The position numbers and the translations under genes are program-made. Below are positions 1 through 6,743 of a DNA stretch of 10,733 nucleotides, one piece after another. Source of the stretch: Treponema sp. UBA4328. Lineage in GTDB: Bacteria > Spirochaetota > Spirochaetia > Treponematales > Treponemataceae. Where the stretch lies: contig DGTU01000017.1 in the NCBI GenBank assembly GCA_002394465.1, forward strand, positions 1 to 10,733, given 5' to 3'. The notes below the pieces were generated by a model. The model had not been told where the DNA came from. It saw nothing but the letters and a program-made list of their open reading frames with translations, and ran no database searches. Position 1 is the stretch's first letter, and every line of letters starts with the position of its first letter.

Positions 1-368
1 CGATTGTGACGGTTTCAGGCCGGAAGGATGACATGATGGTCGTTTCCGGTGAAAACATTTATCCGTCTCAGGTGGAAGAAGCAATCAATTCATTCGAGAA
101 AGTAAGGGATACCCTTGTTACGTCGATTCCGGATGCGGTTCGTGGAGAAGTTGTTGTTGCCTATGTAATTCCTGAGGACAAGTCGCTTACGGTTTCGGAA
201 CTTTTTGCCTGCTGCAATGACTGCAAGGTTCTTTCAAGATATAAAAAGCCGAGATATTTTGCCATTGTCGATGATTTTCCGCGTACTGCTACCGGTAAAA
301 AACGCAACAGCATAATGAAAAAACAGGCCTTAAAAGATTTTAAAAATGGTGTGTTAAGAAAAGATTAA
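1..368 (+). CDS. C-terminal part of an acyl-AMP/acyl-CoA ligase (AMP-binding enzyme), 5' end outside window
   Basis: The reading frame is already open at base 3 and ends at TAA 366-368, so only about the last 121 residues are visible. Near the start is GRKDDMMVVSGENIYPSQVE, the hinge and A8-type core motif at which the small C-terminal domain of adenylate-forming enzymes begins. Near the end is FPRTATGKKR, the A10 motif; its lysine (codon 297-299) is the residue that promotes adenylation in this superfamily. Both landmarks are intact, so this is a functional-looking end and not a remnant. Family members activate a carboxylic acid with ATP and then usually pass it to CoA or a carrier protein. 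The substrate pocket lies in the missing N-terminal domain, so fatty acid, aryl acid and other substrates cannot be told apart. The gene ends 19 bases before aroA on the same strand with no terminator between them. The GTG at base 6 is internal, not a start. Confidence 0.9.
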   Translation, partial: IVTVSGRKDDMMVVSGENIYPSQVEEAINSFEKVRDTLVTSIPDAVRGEVVVAYVIPEDKSLTVSELFACCNDCKVLSRYKKPRYFAIVDDFPRTATGKKRNSIMKKQALKDFKNGVLRKD

Positions 369-371
369 TTA

Positions 372-380
372 TGCTATTAT
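372..380 (+). promoter_or_regulatory. Extended -10 promoter of aroA, likely giving a leaderless mRNA
   Basis: TG (372-373), one base, then TATTAT (375-380). Only seven bases separate the hexamer from the aroA ATG at 388, and there is no SD sequence in the gap. A transcript starting the usual distance after the hexamer would begin at about the ATG. I see no good -35, which is tolerated by extended -10 promoters. It matches the arrangement before three other genes in this window. Read-through from the upstream ligase gene is an alternative source of aroA mRNA. Confidence 0.5.
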
Positions 381-387
381 TTATCCT

Positions 388-1776
388 ATGGAAATAAAAG
401 CAACAAGACATAATCTTTCCGGTTCTGTTATAGTTCCCGGTTCAAAATCACATACAATCCGTGCACTCATTCTTGCATCAATGGCAGACGGAACTTCAGT
501 CATCCGTAATCCTCTGCCGAGTGCAGACTGTCTTTCTACTGCTGCAGCCGTTCCTCTTATCGGTGCAGAAGTAGACCTTAACCTTTCAGAAGAGGGAACT
601 CCGGGAACTCAGTGGGTAGTTCACGGTGCCGGAAAAAACATTCACCTTCCTGATGACGTCGTGAATGTAGGAAATTCCGGTTCGCTTTTGTATTTCCTTT
701 CTCCGATAGCTGCAACTTTCAAAGGAATTAGTATATTCACCGGTGATGAAAGTATCCGTAAAAGACCTGTTGCTCATGTTGCTGATGCATTGAATCAGAT
801 CGGTGCCAGGGCATGTACAGCGGTTCCGGGGCATAACGGATGCCCGCTTATTATTGAAGGTCCTGTAAAGGCCGGTACAATCAATACTTCAGGTGAAGTG
901 AGCAGTCAGTATATTTCAGGCCTTATGATGGCAGCCGTCCTGATGAACGGCAAACTGACACTTAACCTTTCAAATCCGAAGGAAGTTCCGTATCTTACAA
1001 TGACGCAGAAGTGGCTTGAAAAAGCAGGCGTTAAGGCTTTTGTTTCTGATGACTATAAAAAAATCGAAGTTGAAGGTCCGTGCCCGATAAAAGCCTTTGA
1101 AGTGACAATTCCTTCTGACTGGGAAGCAGTTGCATTCCCGCTGATTGCTGCCCTGATAACGGATTCTGACATAACCATAGAAAATATTGATTCAAGCGGA
1201 ACCCAGGGCGATGAAGCAATTGTAGATGTGCTTAAGCAGCTCGGTGCCGACATTGACTGGGATTATGAAAAAGAAACGCTCCGTGTACGCGGCGGAAAGA
1301 AAGCTTCTGACGGTATCGGACGCCTTTCAACGGAAAAACTTCCTGGCGGAGAACTTCATGTAAAGATGTCATCGTTCCCGGATGCCATATGTGCACTTGC
1401 CGTCATTGCCTGCTTTACGGAAGGAACCGTTGTTCTTGAAGATGCTGAAGTCTGCCGCCGCAAGGAAACAGACAGACTTACTGTGCTTAATGCTGAACTC
1501 ACTAAGCTTGGGGCTGTCATTGAAGAAAAACAGGATGCGCTCATAATTCACGGACACAGCCCTGTTAATGCTGACGGAACTCCGAACGAAAAATTCGTAA
1601 TTCACGGCGGTGAATGTGAAAGCTATGATGATCACAGAATGGCAATGTCGCTTTCATGCATGGGACTCGGACTCAGGGACAAAGATGCAGTATACGTTAA
1701 AAATGCTGAATGCTGTGCCGTCAGTTTTCCGAGATTCTACGAAGTAATGAACACTCTGGGGGCTTCGTTCAAGTGA
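388..1776 (+). CDS. aroA: 3-phosphoshikimate 1-carboxyvinyltransferase (EPSP synthase)
   Basis: This cytosolic enzyme of the shikimate pathway joins phosphoenolpyruvate to shikimate-3-phosphate, the sixth step towards chorismate. Its 462 residues are slightly longer than the usual 430 or so. Visible family landmarks are PGSKSHTIRAL near the N-terminus (Lys20, Arg25), GNSG at 95-98, GDESIRKRP, the SSQ triplet at 172-174, the catalytic Asp at FPDA (Asp332), RRKETDR (Lys359, Glu360, Arg363) and DDHRMAM (His416, Arg417), so the catalytic Lys/Asp/Glu set is complete. One variation is in the NxGTxxRP segment, which here reads NSGSLLYFL: Ser replaces Thr and Tyr replaces the Arg. The ATG at 388 is chosen because the conserved N-terminus starts there; it has no SD but an extended -10 just upstream. 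The stop TGA overlaps the GTG start of the next gene, which makes aroA the head of a coupled three-gene unit. Confidence 0.93.
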   Translation: MEIKATRHNLSGSVIVPGSKSHTIRALILASMADGTSVIRNPLPSADCLSTAAAVPLIGAEVDLNLSEEGTPGTQWVVHGAGKNIHLPDDVVNVGNSGSLLYFLSPIAATFKGISIFTGDESIRKRPVAHVADALNQIGARACTAVPGHNGCPLIIEGPVKAGTINTSGEVSSQYISGLMMAAVLMNGKLTLNLSNPKEVPYLTMTQKWLEKAGVKAFVSDDYKKIEVEGPCPIKAFEVTIPSDWEAVAFPLIAALITDSDITIENIDSSGTQGDEAIVDVLKQLGADIDWDYEKETLRVRGGKKASDGIGRLSTEKLPGGELHVKMSSFPDAICALAVIACFTEGTVVLEDAEVCRRKETDRLTVLNAELTKLGAVIEEKQDALIIHGHSPVNADGTPNEKFVIHGGECESYDDHRMAMSLSCMGLGLRDKDAVYVKNAECCAVSFPRFYEVMNTLGASFK

Positions 1777-2297
1777 AAAAAGCTTCAGTATTCGTGCTGA
1801 TTTTTATCTGCTGTTTTCTCGTCATTGAATGCAGTACCTTTTCTGCCCTGGTTGTTGCAATTGAATCTCCCGAGCAGATCAGGGGCGTCTGGAAATCCTC
1901 TGACGGCTGCGTGCTTGAATATCCCTTTGAAGTAAAAAAATCCGGCGAAGGAATGTATGTCCGCTATTGTGAGCCTGAACGCAATGATACGGAACTGTGG
2001 AACGACTATATGACGGAAAACTCGCTTTCCTTTGATGAAACCTGGAGCAGGCGGTATGCGCTCGTATCGGCAGTATACGGTAAGGATTATCCTTATGCTG
2101 AGGAAAAGGGCAGGCAGACAGGAATAAAGCTCAGGACTGATTCTGACGGAAACATTTATTCAACTTTTGTGATGCTCATTCCGGACAATGAATATTTTTC
2201 TGAGAATCTTGACATTTCGACTCCGTCTGATTTTTCAATCCTTTATTACAATAAAAAGGCATTTTTTAATGCTGACAGGGTAACGGCCGTTCAATGA
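1773..2297 (+). CDS. Exported protein of unknown function in the aroA operon
   Basis: I do not recognise this 174-residue protein. I start it at GTG 1773 because that codon overlaps the aroA stop (GTGA, 1773-1776), a typical coupled start, and because a signal peptide begins exactly there: Lys-Lys followed by a hydrophobic run to about residue 29. A cysteine at residue 20 follows Leu-Val-Ile-Glu, a poor lipobox, so signal peptidase I cleavage near residue 29 seems likelier than lipidation. The mature part opens with SPEQIRGVWKS, resembling the start of small secreted beta-barrel-like domains that carry a G-x-W motif, but that is only a resemblance. The remainder is mixed and soluble, with many aromatic and charged residues and no catalytic motif. 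A G-rich stretch at about 1758-1762 could act as a distant SD. Its stop overlaps the next start (ATGA, 2294-2297), so it is probably made together with the patatin-like protein and shares its compartment. Confidence 0.75.
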   Translation: MKKASVFVLIFICCFLVIECSTFSALVVAIESPEQIRGVWKSSDGCVLEYPFEVKKSGEGMYVRYCEPERNDTELWNDYMTENSLSFDETWSRRYALVSAVYGKDYPYAEEKGRQTGIKLRTDSDGNIYSTFVMLIPDNEYFSENLDISTPSDFSILYYNKKAFFNADRVTAVQ

Positions 2298-3163
2298 AAC
2301 TGAAACGTATTATTGTCTGTCTTATTTTTTCTCTTTTTAACGTAAGCCTCTTTGCCCAGAATTACGGAATAGTGCTTTCCGGCGGCGGTGGAAAAGGCGC
2401 ATATGAAGTCGGAGTATGGAAGGCCCTTGAAGAATACGGAATCGCACAGAAAGCAACCGTTTTTTCGGGAACAAGCGTCGGCGGACTCAACAGTGCAATG
2501 TTTACCTGTTCACAGACGGATGAATGCATAAGGCTGTGGAGGGAAGTCGTTCCCGTTGAGCTTACAAGGGATGATGAGTTTATAAGTCAGACCGGCCTCA
2601 AAAAAATGCTTGAAATGGTTGATCTTTCAAGACTGCAGAAGAATATTTATCCGAAAGTTTACGTGACGGCAGTCCGTGACAGCTATACGACGCTCAAAAT
2701 CATAAGTTCGATTTTTATCGACTGGGCTGACAGAACAAAGCGCTTTCTTCTTAACACGGAAAAAGATGTAGGCGAGATAAAAAACAAGCTCCTTGCAACT
2801 TCTGCAGTTCCTTACCTGACGAATCCGGTACGCCTGTCTGACGGCTATGACTATATTGACGGTGGCTTTGAAAATTACGGCGGAGACAATATTCCCCTCG
2901 TGCCCCTCCTTAAAAACCATCCGGAGCTCGACCGCATAATAATCGTATACCTTGATTTCGAAAGTAAAGTGTCCGTTCCTGAAGACCTTAAGGCCGATCT
3001 AATTGAAATAAGGCCGACAATTGACCTTAACGGCATGCTCGGAAGCATTGATTTTTCACGTCCGACGATTAACCGCATTATGGATCAGGGGTATGAAGAT
3101 GCAGTTGAAGTCCTGAGTTCAAAGAAGATGTATCCGGTTTCTTCTTACTGGTTTGAAGACTGA
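2294..3163 (+). CDS. Exported patatin-like phospholipase/acyl hydrolase
   Basis: This 289-residue protein has a signal peptide (Lys/Arg-rich start, hydrophobic core, likely cleavage after FA at 20-21), so it acts outside the cytoplasm. The patatin fold follows immediately: the oxyanion-hole loop GGGGKGAYEVG at 30-40, the nucleophile elbow GTSVGG with Ser61, and DGG at 189-191, whose Asp189 completes the Ser/Asp dyad. Patatins hydrolyse acyl esters of phospholipids or other lipids. The extended C-terminus characteristic of PlpD-type patatins, a POTRA plus 16-strand barrel, is absent; the protein ends soon after the catalytic domain. Its start overlaps the previous stop (ATGA), pointing to translational coupling, and no independent SD is evident. 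As an exported lipase it could remodel its own outer membrane or act on host or dietary lipid; the sequence does not decide between these. No terminator hairpin follows. Confidence 0.9.
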   Translation: MKLKRIIVCLIFSLFNVSLFAQNYGIVLSGGGGKGAYEVGVWKALEEYGIAQKATVFSGTSVGGLNSAMFTCSQTDECIRLWREVVPVELTRDDEFISQTGLKKMLEMVDLSRLQKNIYPKVYVTAVRDSYTTLKIISSIFIDWADRTKRFLLNTEKDVGEIKNKLLATSAVPYLTNPVRLSDGYDYIDGGFENYGGDNIPLVPLLKNHPELDRIIIVYLDFESKVSVPEDLKADLIEIRPTIDLNGMLGSIDFSRPTINRIMDQGYEDAVEVLSSKKMYPVSSYWFED

Positions 3164-3181
3164 CTGCCTGAAAACTGTAAA

Positions 3182-3210
3182 TTGATTTTGTTACCGCAAA
3201 ATACTAAAAT
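3182..3210 (+). promoter_or_regulatory. Sigma-70-type promoter of ychF
   Basis: TTGATT (3182-3187) and TAAAAT (3205-3210) are separated by exactly 17 bases. The predicted start is near 3217, leaving a leader of about 24 bases that contains the SD TAAGAAGGA (3225-3233) seven bases before the ATG. This is the best-formed leadered promoter in the window and contrasts with the leaderless arrangement elsewhere. Confidence 0.6.
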
Positions 3211-3240
3211 AAACTTAAGAAAACTAAGAAGGATTATTTC

Positions 3241-4371
3241 ATGAAACTTACTTGTGGTATTGTCGGACTTCCAAATGTAGGAAAGTCTACTATTTTTTCT
3301 GCCCTTACGCGTGCTCCAGCTGAAGCAGCAAATTATCCGTTCTGTACGATTGATCCGAACGTCGGTGTCGTAGAACTTCCTGATGAACGCCTTGATTTTA
3401 TGGCTTCCGTATTCCAGCCGAAAAAGAAAATTCCGGCTACAGTTGATTTTGTTGACATCGCAGGCCTTATCAAGGGTGCAAGCAAGGGAGAAGGCCTTGG
3501 AAACCAGTTCCTTGCCAATATCCGCGAAACAAGCGTAATTGCCCATGTTGTACGCTGTTTTGACAATCCTGACATCCAGCATGTCCGTGAAGATGCCAAA
3601 ACAGATGCTCCTATTGATCCTGAAAGTGACATCCTTACGATTAACTATGAACTTTGTCAGGCTGACATTGATACGATTACAAAGCGTGAAGACAAGGTAA
3701 CACGTCAGATTCGTGCAATGGGAAAAGCTGAAGAAAAGAAATTTGCAGGTTACAGAAGTGCAGTAGACAAGATTCTTCCGCTGCTTCAGGAAGGTAAATG
3801 CGCACGCCAGGCAGACCTCACGGATGAAGAGCGCGAAGGAATCTATGACCTTCATCTTCTGACTGTAAAGCCTCAGCTTTTTGTCTGCAATATTGATGAA
3901 GATACGATTTCTGCAGGTACAAACGATTATGTTGAACGCGTTAAGAAAATTGCCGCAGAAGAAAAAAGCGAAGTAATCGTAATCTGCGGTAAATTTGAAA
4001 GCGAGCTTGTTGATATTGAAGATCCGGCAGACCGGAAGGAATTTATGGACAGTGTCGGACTGAAAGAGTCAGGACTCACTGTTCTTGCCAGGGCTGCATA
4101 TCACCTCATGGGGCTGAGAACGTTCTTTACGGGCGGACCAGATGAATGCCGTGCATGGACAATCCGCAACGGAGACAAGGCTCCTCAGGCTGCAGGCGTA
4201 ATTCATACTGATTTTGAAAAGGGATTCATTAAGGCAGAAGTTTATTCTGTTGAAGACCTCAGAAAATACGGAAGTGAAGCCGAGATAAAGGCTGCCGGAA
4301 AATACCGTCAGGAAGGCAAGGAATATGTCGTTCAGGACGGAGACTGCATGTTCTTTAAGTTTAATGTATGA
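3241..4371 (+). CDS. ychF: Redox/ribosome-associated ATPase YchF (OLA1/Obg-family)
   Basis: YchF is a universally conserved P-loop protein that prefers ATP to GTP, binds ribosomes and is linked to stress control and translation. The length of 376 is close to the family norm of about 363. Visible landmarks are the Walker A GLPNVGKST at 9-17 (Lys15, Ser16), the switch II element DIAGLIKGAS beginning at Asp72, and NIDE at 217-220, the NxxE form of the G4 motif that replaces NKxD and explains the ATP preference. The middle is the family's coiled-coil insertion. The C-terminal TGS domain carries FFTGGPDECRAWTI and GVIHTDFEKGFI, which are near-invariant. The start is fixed by a good SD at 3225-3233. 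It has its own promoter and is followed by a strong hairpin terminator that also holds the SD of the next gene. Confidence 0.96.
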   Translation: MKLTCGIVGLPNVGKSTIFSALTRAPAEAANYPFCTIDPNVGVVELPDERLDFMASVFQPKKKIPATVDFVDIAGLIKGASKGEGLGNQFLANIRETSVIAHVVRCFDNPDIQHVREDAKTDAPIDPESDILTINYELCQADIDTITKREDKVTRQIRAMGKAEEKKFAGYRSAVDKILPLLQEGKCARQADLTDEEREGIYDLHLLTVKPQLFVCNIDEDTISAGTNDYVERVKKIAAEEKSEVIVICGKFESELVDIEDPADRKEFMDSVGLKESGLTVLARAAYHLMGLRTFFTGGPDECRAWTIRNGDKAPQAAGVIHTDFEKGFIKAEVYSVEDLRKYGSEAEIKAAGKYRQEGKEYVVQDGDCMFFKFNV

Positions 4372-4400
4372 TAATTTGAACTGAAAAAATGCAGTTTTTG

Positions 4401-4436
4401 AAAAACCTCTGCTATTCATATAGTGGAGGTTTTTTT
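4401..4436 (+). terminator. Intrinsic terminator of ychF that also contains the SD of the next gene
   Basis: A 15-bp stem is formed by 4401-4415 and 4420-4434 with a four-base loop (TCAT, 4416-4419); two of the pairs are T-G wobbles. The 3' arm runs into seven T residues (4430-4436), the usual Rho-independent form. The GGAGG at 4425-4429 lies in the 3' arm and is the SD for the ATG at 4437, with the T-tract serving as SD-to-ATG spacer. In read-through RNA the SD would be base-paired. A TATAGT at 4419-4424 inside the same arm might alternatively serve as a -10. Confidence 0.8.
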
Positions 4437-5402
4437 ATGTTCAGGTATCTTTTGTGGAGTTTTGTTCTGATTCAGGCGGTAATATCCGGCTCGTGTTCAC
4501 TTGAGTCAGGGAAGGGCGTTTCTGTCATGAACTGGAACGTGCAGACTTTCTTTGACGGCGTATTTGACGGTAATGAATACAGGGATTTCAGGGATTCCTC
4601 TCACGGATGGAATACGGATAAATATGCGGTCAGGCTGAAGCGGCTCGCCGGTGTAATCAGAAAACTTGACTGTGATATCGTTGTACTTGAAGAACTGGAA
4701 AAGGAAACCCAGCTCTATGACATTTCAAATGCGCTTGCTTCAGATTTTAATTCCGCGAGGAACTGGAGTTACGGATTCTTTGCAAAGGAAAAAGACGCTT
4801 CAATCGGAACCGGAATTATTTCGCGTCTTGAGATCTGCGAAGCTACGGTTCATGGAATAAGAAAAGCCGGACTAAAGCAGCCGTCACTAAGGCCCGTAAT
4901 TAAATGCGTCCTTAAAAAAGATGATGCTGAGTTTGTTCTTTTTGCAAATCACTGGAAGAGTAAAAGCGGAGATTCAGAGACTTCAGCGTTCTGGAGAAGG
5001 CGGCAGGAAAGACTTCTTGCAGACCTCATTGCAGAAGAGAATGAAAAAAGCGGAAGGCCTGTAATCTGCTGCGGGGACTTTAACATGGATGTGCTTGAGT
5101 TTAAGCGTAATCCAGAATGTCCGGGGCAGATAGTCCTTCAGGGAAAGAAAAACATTCCCCTTTATTCTCCATGGTTTGACAGTGACGGAAAACTGATTGA
5201 CGGCGGAAGCTACTGGTTCAGGGGAGAGTGGAGCAGGATAGATAATTTTTTTGTAAGCGGCAGTTCAATGGCTGTGGACTTCTGTGCCTGCAGTGAAGGT
5301 GAATGGACAGAAGAAAACCGCCAGCCGCGTAAATATAAAATCTACAGTGGTGACGGTTTTTCTGATCATCTTCCTGTTACATGTACTTTGAATCTTCGGT
5401 AA
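4437..5402 (+). CDS. Lipoprotein of the endonuclease/exonuclease/phosphatase (DNase I-like) family
   Basis: I start this at ATG 4437, seven bases after GGAGG, because the 321-residue product then begins with a signal peptide ending in VISGSC (Cys20 as the probable lipid attachment site; a loose, spirochaete-type lipobox). An in-frame ATG at 4389 has no SD and would bury the signal peptide. The mature protein shows the metal-dependent hydrolase set in order: MNWNVQ (Asn34), DIVVLEELE (Glu86 in the position of the metal-binding Glu), FANHWKSK (His172), GDFN (Asp214, Asn216), SRIDNFF, and SDHLPV near the end (Asp310, His311). All catalytic positions are present. Relatives include DNases, phosphodiesterases and sphingomyelinases, and the substrate cannot be told from sequence. 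Surface anchoring suggests use of extracellular DNA or another phosphodiester. The gene ends flush against the convergent gene on the other strand. Confidence 0.88.
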   Translation: MFRYLLWSFVLIQAVISGSCSLESGKGVSVMNWNVQTFFDGVFDGNEYRDFRDSSHGWNTDKYAVRLKRLAGVIRKLDCDIVVLEELEKETQLYDISNALASDFNSARNWSYGFFAKEKDASIGTGIISRLEICEATVHGIRKAGLKQPSLRPVIKCVLKKDDAEFVLFANHWKSKSGDSETSAFWRRRQERLLADLIAEENEKSGRPVICCGDFNMDVLEFKRNPECPGQIVLQGKKNIPLYSPWFDSDGKLIDGGSYWFRGEWSRIDNFFVSGSSMAVDFCACSEGEWTEENRQPRKYKIYSGDGFSDHLPVTCTLNLR

Positions 5403-6416
5403 TCAGGCGTTTTCGCCGAAATCCCACTTGTCAAAGAGGTTGTCAGGAACGGATTCGTCTGTGTCAGCGTCATCCTCTTCTTCTGTATCTTCTCCGGAAG
5501 TATCAGAGGCCTTTTTCTTTTCTGAAGCCTTTTTTGCCGGTTTTTCTTCAGGTTCTTCAGGTGTTTCTGCCGGCACTTCTGAAGGGGTTTCTGTTTCTTC
5601 CGGTACAGGAACCGTGATTTCTTCGTTTTCATGTTCTTCCGGGGTGATTTCAGGTTCTGCTATGGTTTCTTCGATTGCAAAATCATCCTGAGCAGGAGTT
5701 TCCTGAACTTCAGATTCTTCCTGAATTTCAGGCTCTGATTCTGTATTTTCTTCCGGAAGGTCAACGCCTGTTTCTTCTATGACCGGTTCGTCAAAGGTTG
5801 TATCCTGAACTTCAGGTACAGCTGATATTTCTTCAGAAGAAACCTGGATTTCTGAAGGTTCAGCGCTTTCTTCAATCTGAGGTTCCGGTTCTGTGTCTTT
5901 AACTGCCTTTTTGCGGCCTGTCTTTCCGGATTTTTTCTTAGATTCTGAAGTTTTTTTTGACTTTGAACGGGTCTTTTTTGCTTTCGGTTTTTCTTCTTTT
6001 TCGGCTGAAGTTTCTTCTTCCGTATCTTCCTGTTCAAGAATTGTAATCATCTGTTTTTTGATTACGACGCCTGTTTCGAGATCCGGTGCTCCCTTGGATT
6101 TTGAAGGAGTAAGGTCGAGGTTTTCTGCAATTTCAGGAATTACGTGTTTTTTGACTGTTCTTTTTGAGCGGGATTTTTTTGATGATGTTTTTTCTTCTGC
6201 GGAAGAATTGTCTGCATCTAATACTGAAGTTTCATCATTAACGGCCGCTGTGTCAGAGCCGAGTGAGATTGTGAACGGAATAGCTTTTTTGAGTACAATC
6301 TGTGTAAAGAATATTTTAGCAGCCTGTTCAGATGTAAGGCCAAGCCTGTTAAGGATTGATTCAGCCGCATCTGCGGTCTGACTGTCCAGTTCTACATTTA
6401 TAATTTTTTCAGCCAT
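5403..6416 (-). CDS. RelB/DinJ-like N-terminal domain fused to a long charged low-complexity tail
   Basis: The 337-residue product starts at the ATG whose first base is 6416. An in-frame ATG further upstream (6509) would add a stretch unlike the domain and would contain the promoter. Residues 3-52 look like the ribbon-helix-helix antitoxin fold of RelB/DinJ: a strand (EKIINVELD), helices with LNRLGLTSEQAAKIFFTQI, and the typical ending VLKKAIPF. The rest is unlike any antitoxin. A basic patch lies near 80-90, a dense Lys/Arg block at 143-173, then more than 100 residues rich in Glu, Pro, Thr and Ser, a third basic patch at about 292-305, an Asp/Glu run, and a C-terminal end PDNLFDKWDFGENA that is the only aromatic-rich part. 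It is presumably intrinsically disordered. There is no signal peptide and no toxin gene beside it. A DNA-binding, nucleoid-associated or scaffold role is my inference. It is convergent with the nuclease gene and divergent from the pectate lyase gene. Confidence 0.78.
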   Translation of the reverse strand: MAEKIINVELDSQTADAAESILNRLGLTSEQAAKIFFTQIVLKKAIPFTISLGSDTAAVNDETSVLDADNSSAEEKTSSKKSRSKRTVKKHVIPEIAENLDLTPSKSKGAPDLETGVVIKKQMITILEQEDTEEETSAEKEEKPKAKKTRSKSKKTSESKKKSGKTGRKKAVKDTEPEPQIEESAEPSEIQVSSEEISAVPEVQDTTFDEPVIEETGVDLPEENTESEPEIQEESEVQETPAQDDFAIEETIAEPEITPEEHENEEITVPVPEETETPSEVPAETPEEPEEKPAKKASEKKKASDTSGEDTEEEDDADTDESVPDNLFDKWDFGENA

Positions 6417-6422
6417 ACTATA

Positions 6423-6451
6423 ACTATAACAGATTTTGCGGTAAAACACAA
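6423..6451 (-). promoter_or_regulatory. Extended -10 promoter of the RelB-like gene with tandem TATAGT, likely leaderless
   Basis: On the minus strand, TTGTGT (6446-6451) and TATAGT (6423-6428) are 17 bases apart, and TG sits one base before the hexamer (6430-6431). A second TATAGT (6417-6422) follows directly and touches the ATG. The spacer from the first hexamer to the ATG is six bases, which places the expected transcription start on the A of the ATG. No SD is present. Confidence 0.6.
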
Positions 6452-6522
6452 AGAAAAACAGTTTATTCAGAAAATCTCCTGAAACAGCAGATTCTGCGTG
6501 ATTATTCATGAATTTTACAGTA

Positions 6523-6545
6523 TTTTTTTATAATTTATAAAAAAA
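6523..6545. repeat. 23-bp AT-only palindrome
   Basis: Two 11-base arms (TTTTTTTATAA and TTATAAAAAAA) flank a single central T at 6534. It consists only of A and T and lies upstream of both divergent genes, so it is not placed as a terminator of either. In so AT-rich a region it could arise by chance; a protein-binding or DNA-bending role is possible but unsupported. Confidence 0.45.
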
Positions 6546-6737
6546 TGCATTCAGCGTCCTGAAAAATGTTTAAAAAATGCTTATAAACTGTAATTTCTGA
6601 TTATAAAAAATAATATACCCATATTTTATGATGAAATAATATATAAAAATATCATGAAAAATATAAAATATAATGATTAGTAATCTTTTAATAAAAACGT
6701 AGTCGGAAAAGTTCAAATAATACTGATACCCCTGTTG

Positions 6738-6743
6738 TATTAT
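6738..6743 (+). promoter_or_regulatory. Tentative -10 of the pectate lyase gene
   Basis: TATTAT (6738-6743) lies 30 bases before the ATG and would give a leader of roughly 24 bases holding the SD GAGAGG (6762-6767, six bases before the ATG). No convincing -35 is found 16-18 bases upstream, so an activator may be needed, or the true promoter may lie elsewhere in the AT-rich region. Confidence 0.3.

Noticed and set aside
3145..3855. A 236-codon open frame on the minus strand across the start of ychF
   Set aside because: It is antisense to the strongly conserved YchF P-loop region, shows no domain, and has no SD or promoter; it is a shadow of the real gene.
4389..4436. Alternative upstream start for the nuclease lipoprotein at ATG 4389
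   Set aside because: It lacks an SD, would translate through the ychF terminator hairpin, and would place extra residues before the signal peptide; ATG 4437 has a good GGAGG.
5428..6381. Long Ser/Phe-rich plus-strand open frames opposite the RelB-like gene
   Set aside because: They are what the Glu/Lys-rich tail looks like when read backwards (GAA gives TTC). The minus-strand frame has the domain, the promoter and an intact stop, so the plus-strand frames are not genes.
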